A stretch of 64,000 bases of DNA, taken from Clostridium tunisiense TJ. GTDB taxonomy: Bacteria > Bacillota > Clostridia > Clostridiales > Clostridiaceae. The position numbers and the translations under genes are program-made. Position 1 is the stretch's first letter, and each line of letters begins with the position of its first letter. The stretch is taken from assembly GCF_000300195.1 (NCBI RefSeq), contig NZ_AMQH01000009.1, forward strand, positions 124,001 through 188,000, written 5' to 3'. Below, one piece after another: positions 52,647 through 60,742 of the stretch. The notes beneath the pieces were generated by a model that saw only the letters and a list, made by a program, of their open reading frames with translations, had not been told where the DNA came from and made no database searches.

Positions 52647-53648
52647 TTACTGTTTCCTTGCTTTAATTACACAAAATTCAACTTCAGTGTCTTCTATAGG
52701 GAATCCATCAATTCCTGCACCTTTTATGATTTCACTTTCAGGTGTTGGCTTTATATTTGCTAAAAAGGAATTACAAATTTCAACATGCCATCCAGAATTT
52801 CTAAAGGTTTCTATTGCATTTTCCCTTGTTACGTAAGCAGTGTTACCACATTCTCTAAATAAATCCATATGTTTTTTATCCTCTTTGTCTATAAAAAACA
52901 TTACAGACATAAATTTATCTTTAGTAATCCTATTTAGTTCCTTTACTACTTCTCCTGGTTGATCAATGTTCTGAAGTCCCATATTGCTAGTCATATTTAC
53001 AATGGAGTTATCTCTAAAAGGAGTTTTCCTTGCGTCAAAAGCAATCAAGCTCAATCTTTGGTATAATCCCTTAGCTTTATAATACTCTTTATTTCTCATG
53101 AGTATTGTAGGGCTAAAATCTGTGACAACAACGCAATTTTTTGTCTCAGTAAGGATCTTTTCAACAAGGTAGCCTTTACCTGTTGCAATATCAATTATTG
53201 GTTCATCTCCTTGAATATTTTTAATCACAAAATCCATTTGACTGTCCCAACCGTTAATATAGTCCTCAGTGTATATCTTTTTAAAAGCATTTTTAAACAT
53301 TTTAGAGCTTGTAGCAAAATCTCTTCTCATTTCAAAATAGGTAGCCTTGTACCAATAATCAGCTCCATTCAGCTCTTCTTCTGGTGTATTCATTAACTTG
53401 TCATAAATCTCTGTATTCTCATTGAAAAACTTTTCTAGAGCACTTTCCCCCTGATCCCAAAGGTCATTTCTCGATAATTCACTAGTTAAGAATACTGCTA
53501 TTTCATCTTTTACCTCATACTCTGAGTTACACCCTAAGCAACAGGCTTTCCCATTAATTATTCTCTCTTCATTCTCCTCTTGTATATGCCATTCTAATTC
53601 CTTATGACAACTTGGACATACAAGCATCTTTATATACTGTTTATGCAT
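52647..53648 (-). CDS. SAM-dependent methyltransferase with N-terminal zinc (Trm112-like) domain
   Basis: 333 residues. Residues 1-52 hold LVCPSC and CCLGC, a zinc ribbon resembling Trm112 or the N-terminal domain of RlmA. The methyltransferase core follows with PIIDIATGKGYLV (motif I, about residue 155), VVTDFSPTIL and MTSNMGLQNI. This two-domain layout occurs in rRNA and small-molecule methyltransferases; the substrate is not predictable. The ATG at 53648 follows TTGGGGGAATAAAA. Confidence 0.75.
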   Translation of the reverse strand: MHKQYIKMLVCPSCHKELEWHIQEENEERIINGKACCLGCNSEYEVKDEIAVFLTSELSRNDLWDQGESALEKFFNENTEIYDKLMNTPEEELNGADYWYKATYFEMRRDFATSSKMFKNAFKKIYTEDYINGWDSQMDFVIKNIQGDEPIIDIATGKGYLVEKILTETKNCVVVTDFSPTILMRNKEYYKAKGLYQRLSLIAFDARKTPFRDNSIVNMTSNMGLQNIDQPGEVVKELNRITKDKFMSVMFFIDKEDKKHMDLFRECGNTAYVTRENAIETFRNSGWHVEICNSFLANIKPTPESEIIKGAGIDGFPIEDTEVEFCVIKARKQ

Positions 53649-53701
53649 TTTTATTCCCCCAATAAATTTAATTTCAGTTTCACTCACAATTGTACTTTAA
53701 A

Positions 53702-53905
53702 TTACTTCTTATTTTTTCTATCTATATTAGCATCAAGTGCCACTCCTATAATAAGCCCTAAAGATACACCTATAGCTATATTATGAAATATAACTCCAAA
53801 GGCAGCGCCAAATGCTATGCCGAGAGCAAGATAAGTACCCTTTATATCAGACTGATCCTCATCTTCAGTAGTACTTTTATTATCATTATCTTTATCTAAA
53901 CTCAT
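53702..53905 (-). CDS. small glycine-zipper membrane protein
   Basis: 67 residues. An acidic, Asp/Glu/Thr-rich N-terminus (1-22) precedes two small-residue hydrophobic helices with a Gly-x3-Gly-like spacing (LALGIAFGAAFGVIF, IGVSLGLIIGVALD), ending NIDRKNKK. Such glycine-zipper proteins oligomerise in membranes; function unknown. The ATG at 53905 follows GGAGGACTTTG. Confidence 0.62.
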   Translation of the reverse strand: MSLDKDNDNKSTTEDEDQSDIKGTYLALGIAFGAAFGVIFHNIAIGVSLGLIIGVALDANIDRKNKK

Positions 53906-53944
53906 CAAAGTCCTCCTTTTGTATCATGTTACTTATATAAATGC

Positions 53945-54238
53945 TTATGACAGCATAAATCCCATAAATAAAATGAAAATTATGAGGCCAGATAACCCTA
54001 AAGTAATTATTATAGTTGAAAATCCTCTTAATAGCTTCTTCCAATTAGTGGCCTCAGATAGCCCAATAAACCCCAGCACACAATTAACTATAGCTATACC
54101 CAATACTATAGTTAATGGGTGCATATTTAACCAAGTGGTTGTAAAATCAATTATTGACTGTGATGATATTGCTATAAAAAATAGTGCTATACACACAAAA
54201 GAAAATATAAATGACCATAAGTTAATTTTTATCTTCAT
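53945..54238 (-). CDS. hypothetical three-TM membrane protein
   Basis: 97 residues with three hydrophobic segments (about 7-27, 40-60 and 72-95). One conserved-looking loop reads SEATNWKKLLRG. No family recognised. AGGAGAG precedes the ATG. It sits 39 nt upstream of the glycine-zipper gene, in the same direction. Confidence 0.57.
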   Translation of the reverse strand: MKIKINLWSFIFSFVCIALFFIAISSQSIIDFTTTWLNMHPLTIVLGIAIVNCVLGFIGLSEATNWKKLLRGFSTIIITLGLSGLIIFILFMGFMLS

Positions 54239-54412
54239 AGTTCTCTCCTTTTCTTCCCTAGTAAATGTTTTTCACATGATAACTTATCATAGGTAAATTT
54301 CCTAAGAAACTTCTATATTTTAACCCTTACTTTATTACGTTTATTTATCACATAGCTATAACTCACAAATTATCCAAAACTCTCTATTTTAAAAATCATT
54401 ATTAACTAAAAA

Positions 54413-54799
54413 TTATGCTTGTTTTCTATTTCCCTGTTTATCAAATTCTTTCTTTAAAGCCATCTCTGTAGGAAATATAGAACCAACCAAAAATACAAGT
54501 TGCATACCACAAACTATGGCACCGAAAGTCCCTATAATATCTATTTCCTTTCCAATTACAAAGCACATAGATATGATAGAAACAATTAGCATAACAGTTC
54601 CTAACACTAACCACAGCCTTCCACAATAACGGTGAGCAAACTCCCAAGTTTCCTTGTTTTTCATAGACATAGAAGTTCTATATCCAAAAACTCCATTAAC
54701 ATCTTTAGGTCCACCTTTAGTAAAATACTTACCAAAGCCAATCATTGTAAAGGAAATTAATAAATTCATCACCATCATAAAAATCCAAAACCATACCAC
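54413..54799 (-). CDS. SdpI-family membrane protein
   Basis: 128 residues. The loop VNGVFGYRTSMSMKNKETWEFAHRYCG is the SdpI/YhfL signature (G-Y-R-T...W..A). It has three hydrophobic segments. SdpI in Bacillus gives immunity to the SdpC toxin and controls SdpR, but no sdpR or sdpC is nearby, so an immunity role is not shown. GTG start with AGGGGTGATGTT upstream. Confidence 0.82.
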   Translation of the reverse strand: MVWFWIFMMVMNLLISFTMIGFGKYFTKGGPKDVNGVFGYRTSMSMKNKETWEFAHRYCGRLWLVLGTVMLIVSIISMCFVIGKEIDIIGTFGAIVCGMQLVFLVGSIFPTEMALKKEFDKQGNRKQA

Positions 54800-54884
54800 A
54801 ACATCACCCCTTTTACCTAATCTATATAATAACCCTTTAAATTTAATTTATTATATTGCTATACCTTGAAAAACAAAGCTTAGA

Positions 54885-55256
54885 CTAATCTTTTCTATAG
54901 TCATAAACTTCATTTTTAACTTTAAGTTCTACTCCATTTATCTGTATGATGTCCTCATTGAGCCATTCCATATCAGCTTTTTCACAGTGATACTGCCAAT
55001 AGATGTTCTTCGACTTACCACTTTTATTATTCTTTAATGTACCTAAAACTGAATACCCTGTAGTAGCCCCTCCATTATTTAAAGATGCAGTTACAGTATA
55101 TGTTCCATTTGGTGAGGTTGATTCAGTAAGATACTCCTGACCATGAATTCTTTGAATATCATAAAATGCCCAGTTAATGAAATAAGCTACCCCACCAATC
55201 ATTGCTGCGACAACGATGAATATTGTAGCGAGACGTTTCTTTGTTTTTTCTTTCAT
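54885..55256 (-). CDS. DUF5412-like membrane-anchored protein
   Basis: 123 residues. One TM helix (about 9-28), then an extracytoplasmic domain with ESTSPNGTYTVTASLNNGGATTGYSVLG and IYWQYHCEKADMEWLNEDIIQINGV, matching DUF5412 (as recalled). AAGGGGGAAATC lies upstream of the ATG. Function unknown. Confidence 0.75.
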   Translation of the reverse strand: MKEKTKKRLATIFIVVAAMIGGVAYFINWAFYDIQRIHGQEYLTESTSPNGTYTVTASLNNGGATTGYSVLGTLKNNKSGKSKNIYWQYHCEKADMEWLNEDIIQINGVELKVKNEVYDYRKD

Positions 55257-55313
55257 GATTTCCCCCTTAATACATAACTATCAACTTATAAGAAACCATC
55301 TTTAGTATATAAC

Positions 55314-55514
55314 CTACGACTGTTGAACCTCAGGTTTCATCTTTTTAAATCTTCTATAGATATAGGCTAATACATCATACAATATCATTCCACATACAAA
55401 GCCTAGCGCTTTTGCAGTGTTCATATCTAATGCCTTAATAAGGACTCCTAAAAGAATATAAAAGAAGAAGAGAAAAATATATTTAAATAGGTACTCTCTA
55501 ATAAAATTCTTCAT
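55314..55514 (-). CDS. small two-TM membrane protein
   Basis: 66 residues: MKNFIREYLFK, two hydrophobic stretches (about 11-30 and 36-53) and a basic tail (YRRFKKMKPEVQQS). The ATG at 55514 follows AGGGAGCT; an ATG six codons upstream overlaps that site. No family recognised. Confidence 0.58.
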   Translation of the reverse strand: MKNFIREYLFKYIFLFFFYILLGVLIKALDMNTAKALGFVCGMILYDVLAYIYRRFKKMKPEVQQS

Positions 55515-55678
55515 GTCTATAGCTCCCTTCATTGTAATTTTAATATGCCTTCTAGCTGAGCTTACTTGTTAAAAAAATTACCTATTAACCAATGTGACTT
55601 GTTTCCATTCCCTTAAACTCCCCCCTTTTCTATTAAATACTTAATACCTTATTAAAATAATCTTACCTATCCTTCTAC

Positions 55679-56038
55679 CTATCTAATATAGGGTATACAC
55701 TTATCATCTTTTTTAGCTAAAACTATGTCATCTCTGCCTTGAAACTTATAAATTTCAGTGCTAATGCTTAGCACTGTTGCATTCCAGTTTTTAAAATTTC
55801 TTTTTACCTTAGTTTTATTTATTCTTCCTAAGGCACTTCTTTCTTTAATAGATATGTCCTTTACCCACTGAACATCCTCTGCATTTTTGTACACTGTGTT
55901 ATCCATAATAAAAAAGTCTGCATTTGGATCATCCTTCAAAATCTCTTCTGGAGTAGCATTATTTTTTGTTGACCTAAAACATCCTGTAATCAAAGAGGTT
56001 AAAAGTAGAAACAATACAATACCCCTAAGTTTTTTCAA
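55679..56038 (-). CDS. hypothetical lipoprotein
   Basis: 119 residues. A signal peptide with lipobox LITGC (Cys about 20) is followed by KNNATPEEILKDDPNADFF and a basic C-terminal half. The TTG at 56038 follows AGGGAGGAATAGCC, a much better site than an in-frame TTG upstream. No domain recognised; likely membrane-tethered outside the cell. Confidence 0.6.
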   Translation of the reverse strand: MKKLRGIVLFLLLTSLITGCFRSTKNNATPEEILKDDPNADFFIMDNTVYKNAEDVQWVKDISIKERSALGRINKTKVKRNFKNWNATVLSISTEIYKFQGRDDIVLAKKDDKCIPYIR

Positions 56039-56100
56039 GGCTATTCCTCCCTTATTCAATTGTAATATTAAAAGTTATATCAAAGGATTCCTCTCTTTAA

Positions 56101-56388
56101 TTAAGGCTTTTGAAAGAGTTTCTTTTGCTTCATATAATCAATAGCCTTAGTTTTATTCTTTTGCTCAGAAACATATTCTGCTTCATGCTTTACTCTATAA
56201 TAGTAATTAAACCTTTCTTCCGAGAGAACTCCTTCACAAATCGCCTTCTTAATTGCACAATCAGCTTCAGTTGTATGACTGCAGTTTGAAAACTTGCATC
56301 CTCTGGCTATTTCTAATATGTCTTGAAATTCGTTATCTAAATTTTTTACTGAATTTATTATTTCATTAACCCCTTTTTTAACCCCCAT
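56101..56388 (-). CDS. stand-alone RsgA-type C-terminal zinc domain
   Basis: 95 residues. EFQDILEIARGCKFSNCSHT, then DCAIKKAICEGVLSEERFNYYYRVKHEAEY, reproduces the zinc-binding tail of ribosome GTPase RsgA (CX4CXHX..C pattern: Cys31, Cys36, His38, Cys44). The GTPase domain is absent. AAGGGAG precedes the ATG, so it looks expressed rather than accidental. MITE copy 2 lies directly upstream. It is either a truncated paralogue or a free-standing ribosome-linked zinc domain. Confidence 0.75.
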   Translation of the reverse strand: MGVKKGVNEIINSVKNLDNEFQDILEIARGCKFSNCSHTTEADCAIKKAICEGVLSEERFNYYYRVKHEAEYVSEQKNKTKAIDYMKQKKLFQKP

Positions 56389-56409
56389 TTTACAACTCCC
56401 TTTACTTAA

Positions 56410-56584
56410 GGCATTTTCAAAAAATAAATAAATCAGTATGTTTGTCTATTTTGAGTTATACTGCGTCAACAGAACCCTTAGATAGCACCACTATCTACGG
56501 AACCTGCTTCCTTGTCAGCACAAGTTTGCTTGTGAACTAAAAATATCCTTCACATCTTTGACTTGTTATTTGTTTTCAAATGCC
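56410..56584 (-). repeat. MITE-like element, copy 2
   Basis: 175 bp, inverted relative to 17054-17227 and clearly homologous across its length. Ends GGCATTTTCAAAA and GGCATTTGAAAAC face each other; TTAA and TA lie outside. The hairpin GATAG-TGGTG-CTATC is perfect here and has a G-U variant in copy 1. It ends about 20 nt before the start of the RsgA-like zinc-domain gene. Confidence 0.75.
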
Positions 56585-56661
56585 TAGCTTCACAACTTTT
56601 TCTATTTCCGCCTTAACTCATATTTATTTACATACTACATGAAAATGTTAAGCTTCAAAAT

Positions 56662-56811
56662 TTATAAATTCTCTTGCTTCTTACCATTGAAATCTTTAAT
56701 AAGTTCCTCTCTAAATTCAGCTAGTATATCTCTCATAGCTATCCTAACTGCTAGTAAAATAATCATAAATAAGCAAAATCCATAAAATAATATGAATACT
56801 ATATCTTCCAC
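56662..56811 (-). CDS. 49-residue single-TM micro-protein
   Basis: GTG start with GGGGGAATAGTAA upstream. EDIVFILFYGF then a hydrophobic helix (3-22), followed by a charged amphipathic tail (RIAMRDILAEFREELIKDF). The layout recalls DUF4083-type micro-proteins. Similar in plan to the 59-residue gene at 57144. Confidence 0.55.
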   Translation of the reverse strand: MEDIVFILFYGFCLFMIILLAVRIAMRDILAEFREELIKDFNGKKQENL

Positions 56812-56874
56812 TTACTATTCCCCCATTTAAATTTGTAACCACTTGCTTCTATATATGAATAAAATGTTGTTTTT

Positions 56875-57090
56875 CTACTCTTTTTTTCTAAAGCCAAGCA
56901 CAAAAAATCCTAACCCAATAATTACAAAGGCCCAAATAAAAATATTAGTTCCAGGTATAGGAATTTCCATCATCTTCTGACCTGTCCATAAATACCAATG
57001 AATATATGAGGTTAACCTTTCAATAGAGTATATAAATCCACTAGAAATTAAAAATATTGTTCCAATAATAATATAAAATCTTTTATTCAT
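56875..57090 (-). CDS. small two-TM membrane protein
   Basis: 71 residues with helices about 6-24 and 48-66 around an aromatic loop (TSYIHWYLWTGQKMMEIP). GGGAGATGAATT precedes the ATG. No family recognised. Confidence 0.6.
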   Translation of the reverse strand: MNKRFYIIIGTIFLISSGFIYSIERLTSYIHWYLWTGQKMMEIPIPGTNIFIWAFVIIGLGFFVLGFRKKE

Positions 57091-57143
57091 AATTCATCTC
57101 CCTAAATTGGCAAGCTGTTATACCCACATTATTAGATGAAAAC

Positions 57144-57323
57144 TTACTTACTGTCACTTTCCTCTAACTTCTTCAAAATAATATCAACTTTTTTATCTAT
57201 CTCTCTATTTCTCTCTATAAATCTTTTAAAACTCTTTGCTACCTTGTACAAAACTACTCCAATTGCGGTCAAAAGAACTACATTAATGATAGTTACAAGG
57301 ATTACAGTATAATTTACTTCCAT
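57144..57323 (-). CDS. 59-residue single-TM micro-protein with coiled-coil tail
   Basis: MEVNYTVILVTIINVVLLTA forms a hydrophobic helix (about 7-26). Lys/Glu-rich VAKSFKRFIERNREIDKKVD follows, with heptad-like spacing, ending ESDSK. GGGTGGGGGAGAGAA precedes the ATG. No family is certain; possibly DUF4083-like. Confidence 0.6.
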   Translation of the reverse strand: MEVNYTVILVTIINVVLLTAIGVVLYKVAKSFKRFIERNREIDKKVDIILKKLEESDSK

Positions 57324-57367
57324 TTCTCTCCCCCACCCTTAATTATTAGTAAAACTATTAGAAAGAC

Positions 57368-58000
57368 TTATTGTTTCTTTCTCTCGTAAGAAACCTTAGT
57401 TAAATTCATCTTAAAACTAATGGGCCAATTCATTTTTGTTAAGTCTTCTTTTTTTACTGAAATAGTAAAGTCTTCGCCTTTTCCAAATTCACTATATAGA
57501 CTGGCATTGCCCATGCTTTTCCCGTCTTTGTCATAAACTTGGGGTGAATTTTCATGATTATAGAACATTGTATGGTCATTTTCTTTTATTTCCTTGGTAA
57601 TAGTAACCAGTTCACCTTTGTTTTTTTCAACCTTATCTTCCTTAGTAAAATAAAATCTTAAAAAGCTGTTGTCATCACCTTTTATGGTATCTAAATATAT
57701 AGTTGTATTTTCATCCTTATACACTTCTTTATTTACTTTAATTTCATCCTTAAAGTAAGTATTAAGTTTTTCTCTGTCTGGCATATAGTTTTCATCTACT
57801 TTCAACCAAGCCTCTATTGGCTCAGTTTTGTAGTTATAATACATATCTGTGAAGGTTAATATATATAGCATACGACTTTCTTTCTCTTTTTTATCTGCCC
57901 TATAGCCTTCGATTCCTTTGGTTATTAAAAATACAATGGCTAATCCAACGGCACAAATTTTAAATACATCAAGAAGACTTTTGGGTTCTTTATTTTTCAA
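57368..58000 (-). CDS. hypothetical membrane-anchored protein
   Basis: 210 residues. TTG start with GGAGGGAGAGAA upstream. One TM helix (about 11-27), then a Lys/Glu-rich extracytoplasmic domain whose last part (DFTISVKKEDLTKMNWPISF) looks beta-rich. No family recognised. Confidence 0.55.
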   Translation of the reverse strand: MKNKEPKSLLDVFKICAVGLAIVFLITKGIEGYRADKKEKESRMLYILTFTDMYYNYKTEPIEAWLKVDENYMPDREKLNTYFKDEIKVNKEVYKDENTTIYLDTIKGDDNSFLRFYFTKEDKVEKNKGELVTITKEIKENDHTMFYNHENSPQVYDKDGKSMGNASLYSEFGKGEDFTISVKKEDLTKMNWPISFKMNLTKVSYERKKQ

Positions 58001-58066
58001 TTCTCTCCCTCCATATTTGAATTGTTTATTTTATTCTTATAAAGTCTGCCATTGCCCTTTAAGGCT

Positions 58067-58513
58067 CTAATCCTCTAGTAAAAGATGTTTTTCATACCAA
58101 TCCCTACCTGAATCCCAACCATTTTTATTATCCTCAGACCATATCTTTATTGGATTTTCCTCTCCTAGAACTTCATTGCATATCCATGCTGTAACCCACT
58201 CACTGTTCCCATCTAATTTCCCACTTTTAAATTGTTCTACAAAGTAACTCACAACTGGTTTTCCTAATTCTACAATTTCATTGAACTCTTGTTTATGTGT
58301 TTTAATTTGATCATAGGGATTTGAAGATTTGGTAAGTGGTCCTGATACTATTATGTTTAGGTTTTTTTCAACTTTTTTAACTTCCTCTGCAGTTAAATTA
58401 CTATTGTTTTTATTGTTTGCAAAGACCTTTATTCCAATAAAACTTATTGTTACAATACAAACCGTTATAATTAAAATTAAACCTGTATTATGTTTGAATA
58501 ATTTCTTTTCCAT
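58067..58513 (-). CDS. hypothetical exported protein
   Basis: 148 residues. Signal or anchor helix (about 10-30), then a helical soluble domain; the C-terminal block SEWVTAWICNEVLGEENPIKIW resembles parts of HEAT-like or DUF4375-like helical proteins, but no family can be named. ATG with GGGGCGAAC upstream. Downstream of a GNAT gene, same strand. Confidence 0.52.
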   Translation of the reverse strand: MEKKLFKHNTGLILIITVCIVTISFIGIKVFANNKNNSNLTAEEVKKVEKNLNIIVSGPLTKSSNPYDQIKTHKQEFNEIVELGKPVVSYFVEQFKSGKLDGNSEWVTAWICNEVLGEENPIKIWSEDNKNGWDSGRDWYEKHLLLED

Positions 58514-58557
58514 ATAAGTTCGCCCCTTCCCCTCATCACCTATTAAACCAAAATCTA

Positions 58558-58989
58558 CTAGATGTTATTCTTATTTATACTTATATTTCTGTAAATCAAA
58601 TCCTCCCTTTTTTCAAAGCCAATTGATTCCCAGAACTTATTTCCTACATCATTGTTACTAAACACCACAAGTGCAGCTTTATTTATCCCTTCCTTTTTTA
58701 AAGCTTCTAGAGCAGCACTCACCAATGCTTCCCCTAGGCCCTTTCTACGATAGTCTGGGTTAACTGCAGTATGATAAATGTATCCCCTTCTTCCATCGTG
58801 ACCACATAAGATTACTCCTACAAGGTTATTATCTGCCTCTACCACAAAGTTTGTGGTAGGATTTCTTTTTAGAAATTTTTCTATGCCTTCATAGGAATCA
58901 TCCAAGCTACGCATCCCCATGCCCTTTGTATTTGTCCATAAATCATATACCTTTTCATAATCTTCAATTGCTAATAATCTTATTTTCAT
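58558..58989 (-). CDS. GNAT-family N-acetyltransferase
   Basis: 143 residues. Acetyl-CoA loop VNPDYRRKGLGEALV (R/Q-x-x-G-x-G), GVILCGHDGRRGYIYH strand and FWESIGFEKRED at the C-terminus define a compact GNAT. The MxIRLLAIEDYEKVYDLW start and overall look resemble the YpeA-like acetyltransferases. Substrate unknown. ATG with GGGGGGG upstream. Confidence 0.88.
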   Translation of the reverse strand: MKIRLLAIEDYEKVYDLWTNTKGMGMRSLDDSYEGIEKFLKRNPTTNFVVEADNNLVGVILCGHDGRRGYIYHTAVNPDYRRKGLGEALVSAALEALKKEGINKAALVVFSNNDVGNKFWESIGFEKREDLIYRNISINKNNI

Positions 58990-59027
58990 GTTTATCCCCC
59001 CCCAAAAACCTTTCTTACTGCTCTGAA

Positions 59028-59588
59028 TTACTTAAATAAAATCTTGTTCATTTCCTCCGTAATATCTACATCCTGGCTATTATAGATTTTTAAATTCCCC
59101 ACCCCTATAAAGGTTCTTTCTGTTTCCATTGGAACTTTACAGTATGTTATAAAATACTCCTGCTGTGGTATATTAATTTTATATTCATTGTTGTCTAATA
59201 AAACTCTTACGTAAGCAATTTTACTGTTGCAATTCTCACCTTTTAAGATTAAGTACTTGCCATCACTAGTAGTTCTTACCTCATCGTAGAAGTATTTGTC
59301 AGTGAGCTCAGCTTTCTCAATCTTATACTTATTGTTAATACCCTTTATTAACTCTACATTTGCTAACTTATTATTATATGAGAATAGAACAAATTTTTTA
59401 TTGTGAAGGTCTAGTTCCTGCTTTGTTTCTACTTTGTCTGTAATTACTATAGGTCTATTAATAAATTTTACTATATTCTCTTCCAACTGCTTCTTATCAT
59501 CGGTTATTGTGTAAGGTCTTGAATATAAACTAAATCCTCCGTAAATCAAAACTAGTATAATTAATATATAATAGATTTTTTTCTTCAT
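59028..59588 (-). CDS. hypothetical membrane-anchored protein
   Basis: 186 residues. One N-terminal helix (about 5-21), then a soluble part with two similar strand patterns (KKFVLFSYNNKLANVELIKG, KYLILKGENCNSKIAYVRVL), ending DITEEMNKILFK. No family recognised. GGAGAGAGAAAAC precedes the ATG. Confidence 0.55.
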   Translation of the reverse strand: MKKKIYYILIILVLIYGGFSLYSRPYTITDDKKQLEENIVKFINRPIVITDKVETKQELDLHNKKFVLFSYNNKLANVELIKGINNKYKIEKAELTDKYFYDEVRTTSDGKYLILKGENCNSKIAYVRVLLDNNEYKINIPQQEYFITYCKVPMETERTFIGVGNLKIYNSQDVDITEEMNKILFK

Positions 59589-59629
59589 GTTTTCTCTCTC
59601 CTTTATCTCATTTCACTCACTTCTATGAT

Positions 59630-59977
59630 TTATACCTGTCTTAACTTATAATATTTCTCCAGCATATAATTAAATATCATCATATGAAGTACAGCTAAAA
59701 TCATTGCAATTAAGCTCCATACCTGAAGATATAAGGTTAAGAAAATTAGTAGAAAAAAGGAATATCCTCTTATCTTCATCATTAAGTTAAACTTCTTCTC
59801 ATCAACTATTTCATATTTATCTTTAGGTAATTCACAATAGGTATCTTTAATGGGGATTTGATTTTTATCTGCAATTGTAGTTACCAAAACAATTATTGCT
59901 ACTAAGGGAATCCCTATGCCTGGCATAAATACAAATAATATACCAATTATTAGTCTCATGATTTCCTCTAAATTCAT
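59630..59977 (-). CDS. hypothetical membrane protein
   Basis: 115 residues from an ATG at 59977 with AGAGAGGTGCTCAGT upstream. Hydrophobic segments at about 7-35, 73-90 and 92-104; a charged loop DKNQIPIKDTYCELPKDKYE lies between. Frames upstream of this start are open but lack a ribosome-binding site and membrane logic. No family recognised. Confidence 0.55.
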   Translation of the reverse strand: MNLEEIMRLIIGILFVFMPGIGIPLVAIIVLVTTIADKNQIPIKDTYCELPKDKYEIVDEKKFNLMMKIRGYSFFLLIFLTLYLQVWSLIAMILAVLHMMIFNYMLEKYYKLRQV

Positions 59978-60742
59978 ACTGAGCACCTCTCTAACTAAGT
60001 ATTTTTTTACATGTACAAAAATTATTAGAACAAAAGTATGTATTCGTGCCACCTTTTTAGCTGCCTGTAATATCTTTAGTTTTTTACATATAATCTGAAA
60101 TTCTCTAACCTCAAGGCTCCTCAAGAACTTTTCAAAGTTAAAGAAGTAAAATATCCTATAAAAAAAGCCGCTGAATTTCTTATGACTATTCAGCGACTTA
60201 ATGCAAGCTTCTTATAATATTTTATTAATGAATATATGTAAATATCTTATGATTAAATTATGTATTTTAAGAACCATTTTTTTTATTAAAAACTCCAGTT
60301 AAATATATGATTACAATTTAATTATATCATGATATAAATGTAAAATATAGTATTTTATTTTTATTAGAATTCACTAAATTTATTGCAGAAATGCATCAAC
60401 TATATAAGGTTACTTTCTTAATGTAAAAGCCACAACATATAGTTTTGCACACTCCTTCTTTTATCTGTAGCACTATTTCTTCTGACTTTTCAAATCAGTA
60501 CAATACTCCTTGGGGCATGTAAATCATGAAGTATAGCCTTTACATTTTTTCGAATATGTAAAGGCTTTGACTCCTTCCAATGACCTACAACAGTTTATAG
60601 CATATGATTATTATATTCAAAGACATCAAATCTTGACTCATCCCATGAAAATTGAGTCACAATATATTCAGTGTCTCCCCTTATATTGTTTCTATAATCC
60701 TATTTCCCTGTTAGCCTTAATAATATTTTAATGGTAAGCCCT
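59978..60742. other. intergenic with a minus-strand promoter-terminator unit
   Basis: No protein gene of normal size. A perfect stem AGCCTTTACAT/ATGTAAAGGCT at 60535-60566 lacks a T-run. A decayed-looking frame (..LHIRKNVKAILHDL..) crosses this area on the minus strand but is interrupted. The unit at 60161-60345 is annotated separately. Confidence 0.45.
60161..60345 (-). ncRNA. putative short minus-strand transcript
   Basis: Extended -10 TGATATAAT (60329-60321) followed about 125 nt later by a strong terminator, GTCGCTGAAT/ATTCAGCGGC plus T7 (60197-60161). A 21-codon frame (MVLKIHNLIIRYLH...) lies between, but its GGAG is about 15 nt from the ATG. Sequence around the -10 resembles the unit at 15305-15325. 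Confidence 0.38.

Noticed and set aside
54413-54799. Sdp-type toxin/immunity module
   Set aside because: An SdpI-family protein is present, but neither an SdpR-like regulator nor an SdpC-like toxin was found nearby.
60390-60742. Degraded transposase in the region after the kinase
   Set aside because: One interrupted frame (LHIRKNVKAILHDL) looks protein-like, but no transposase motif or terminal repeat could be shown.
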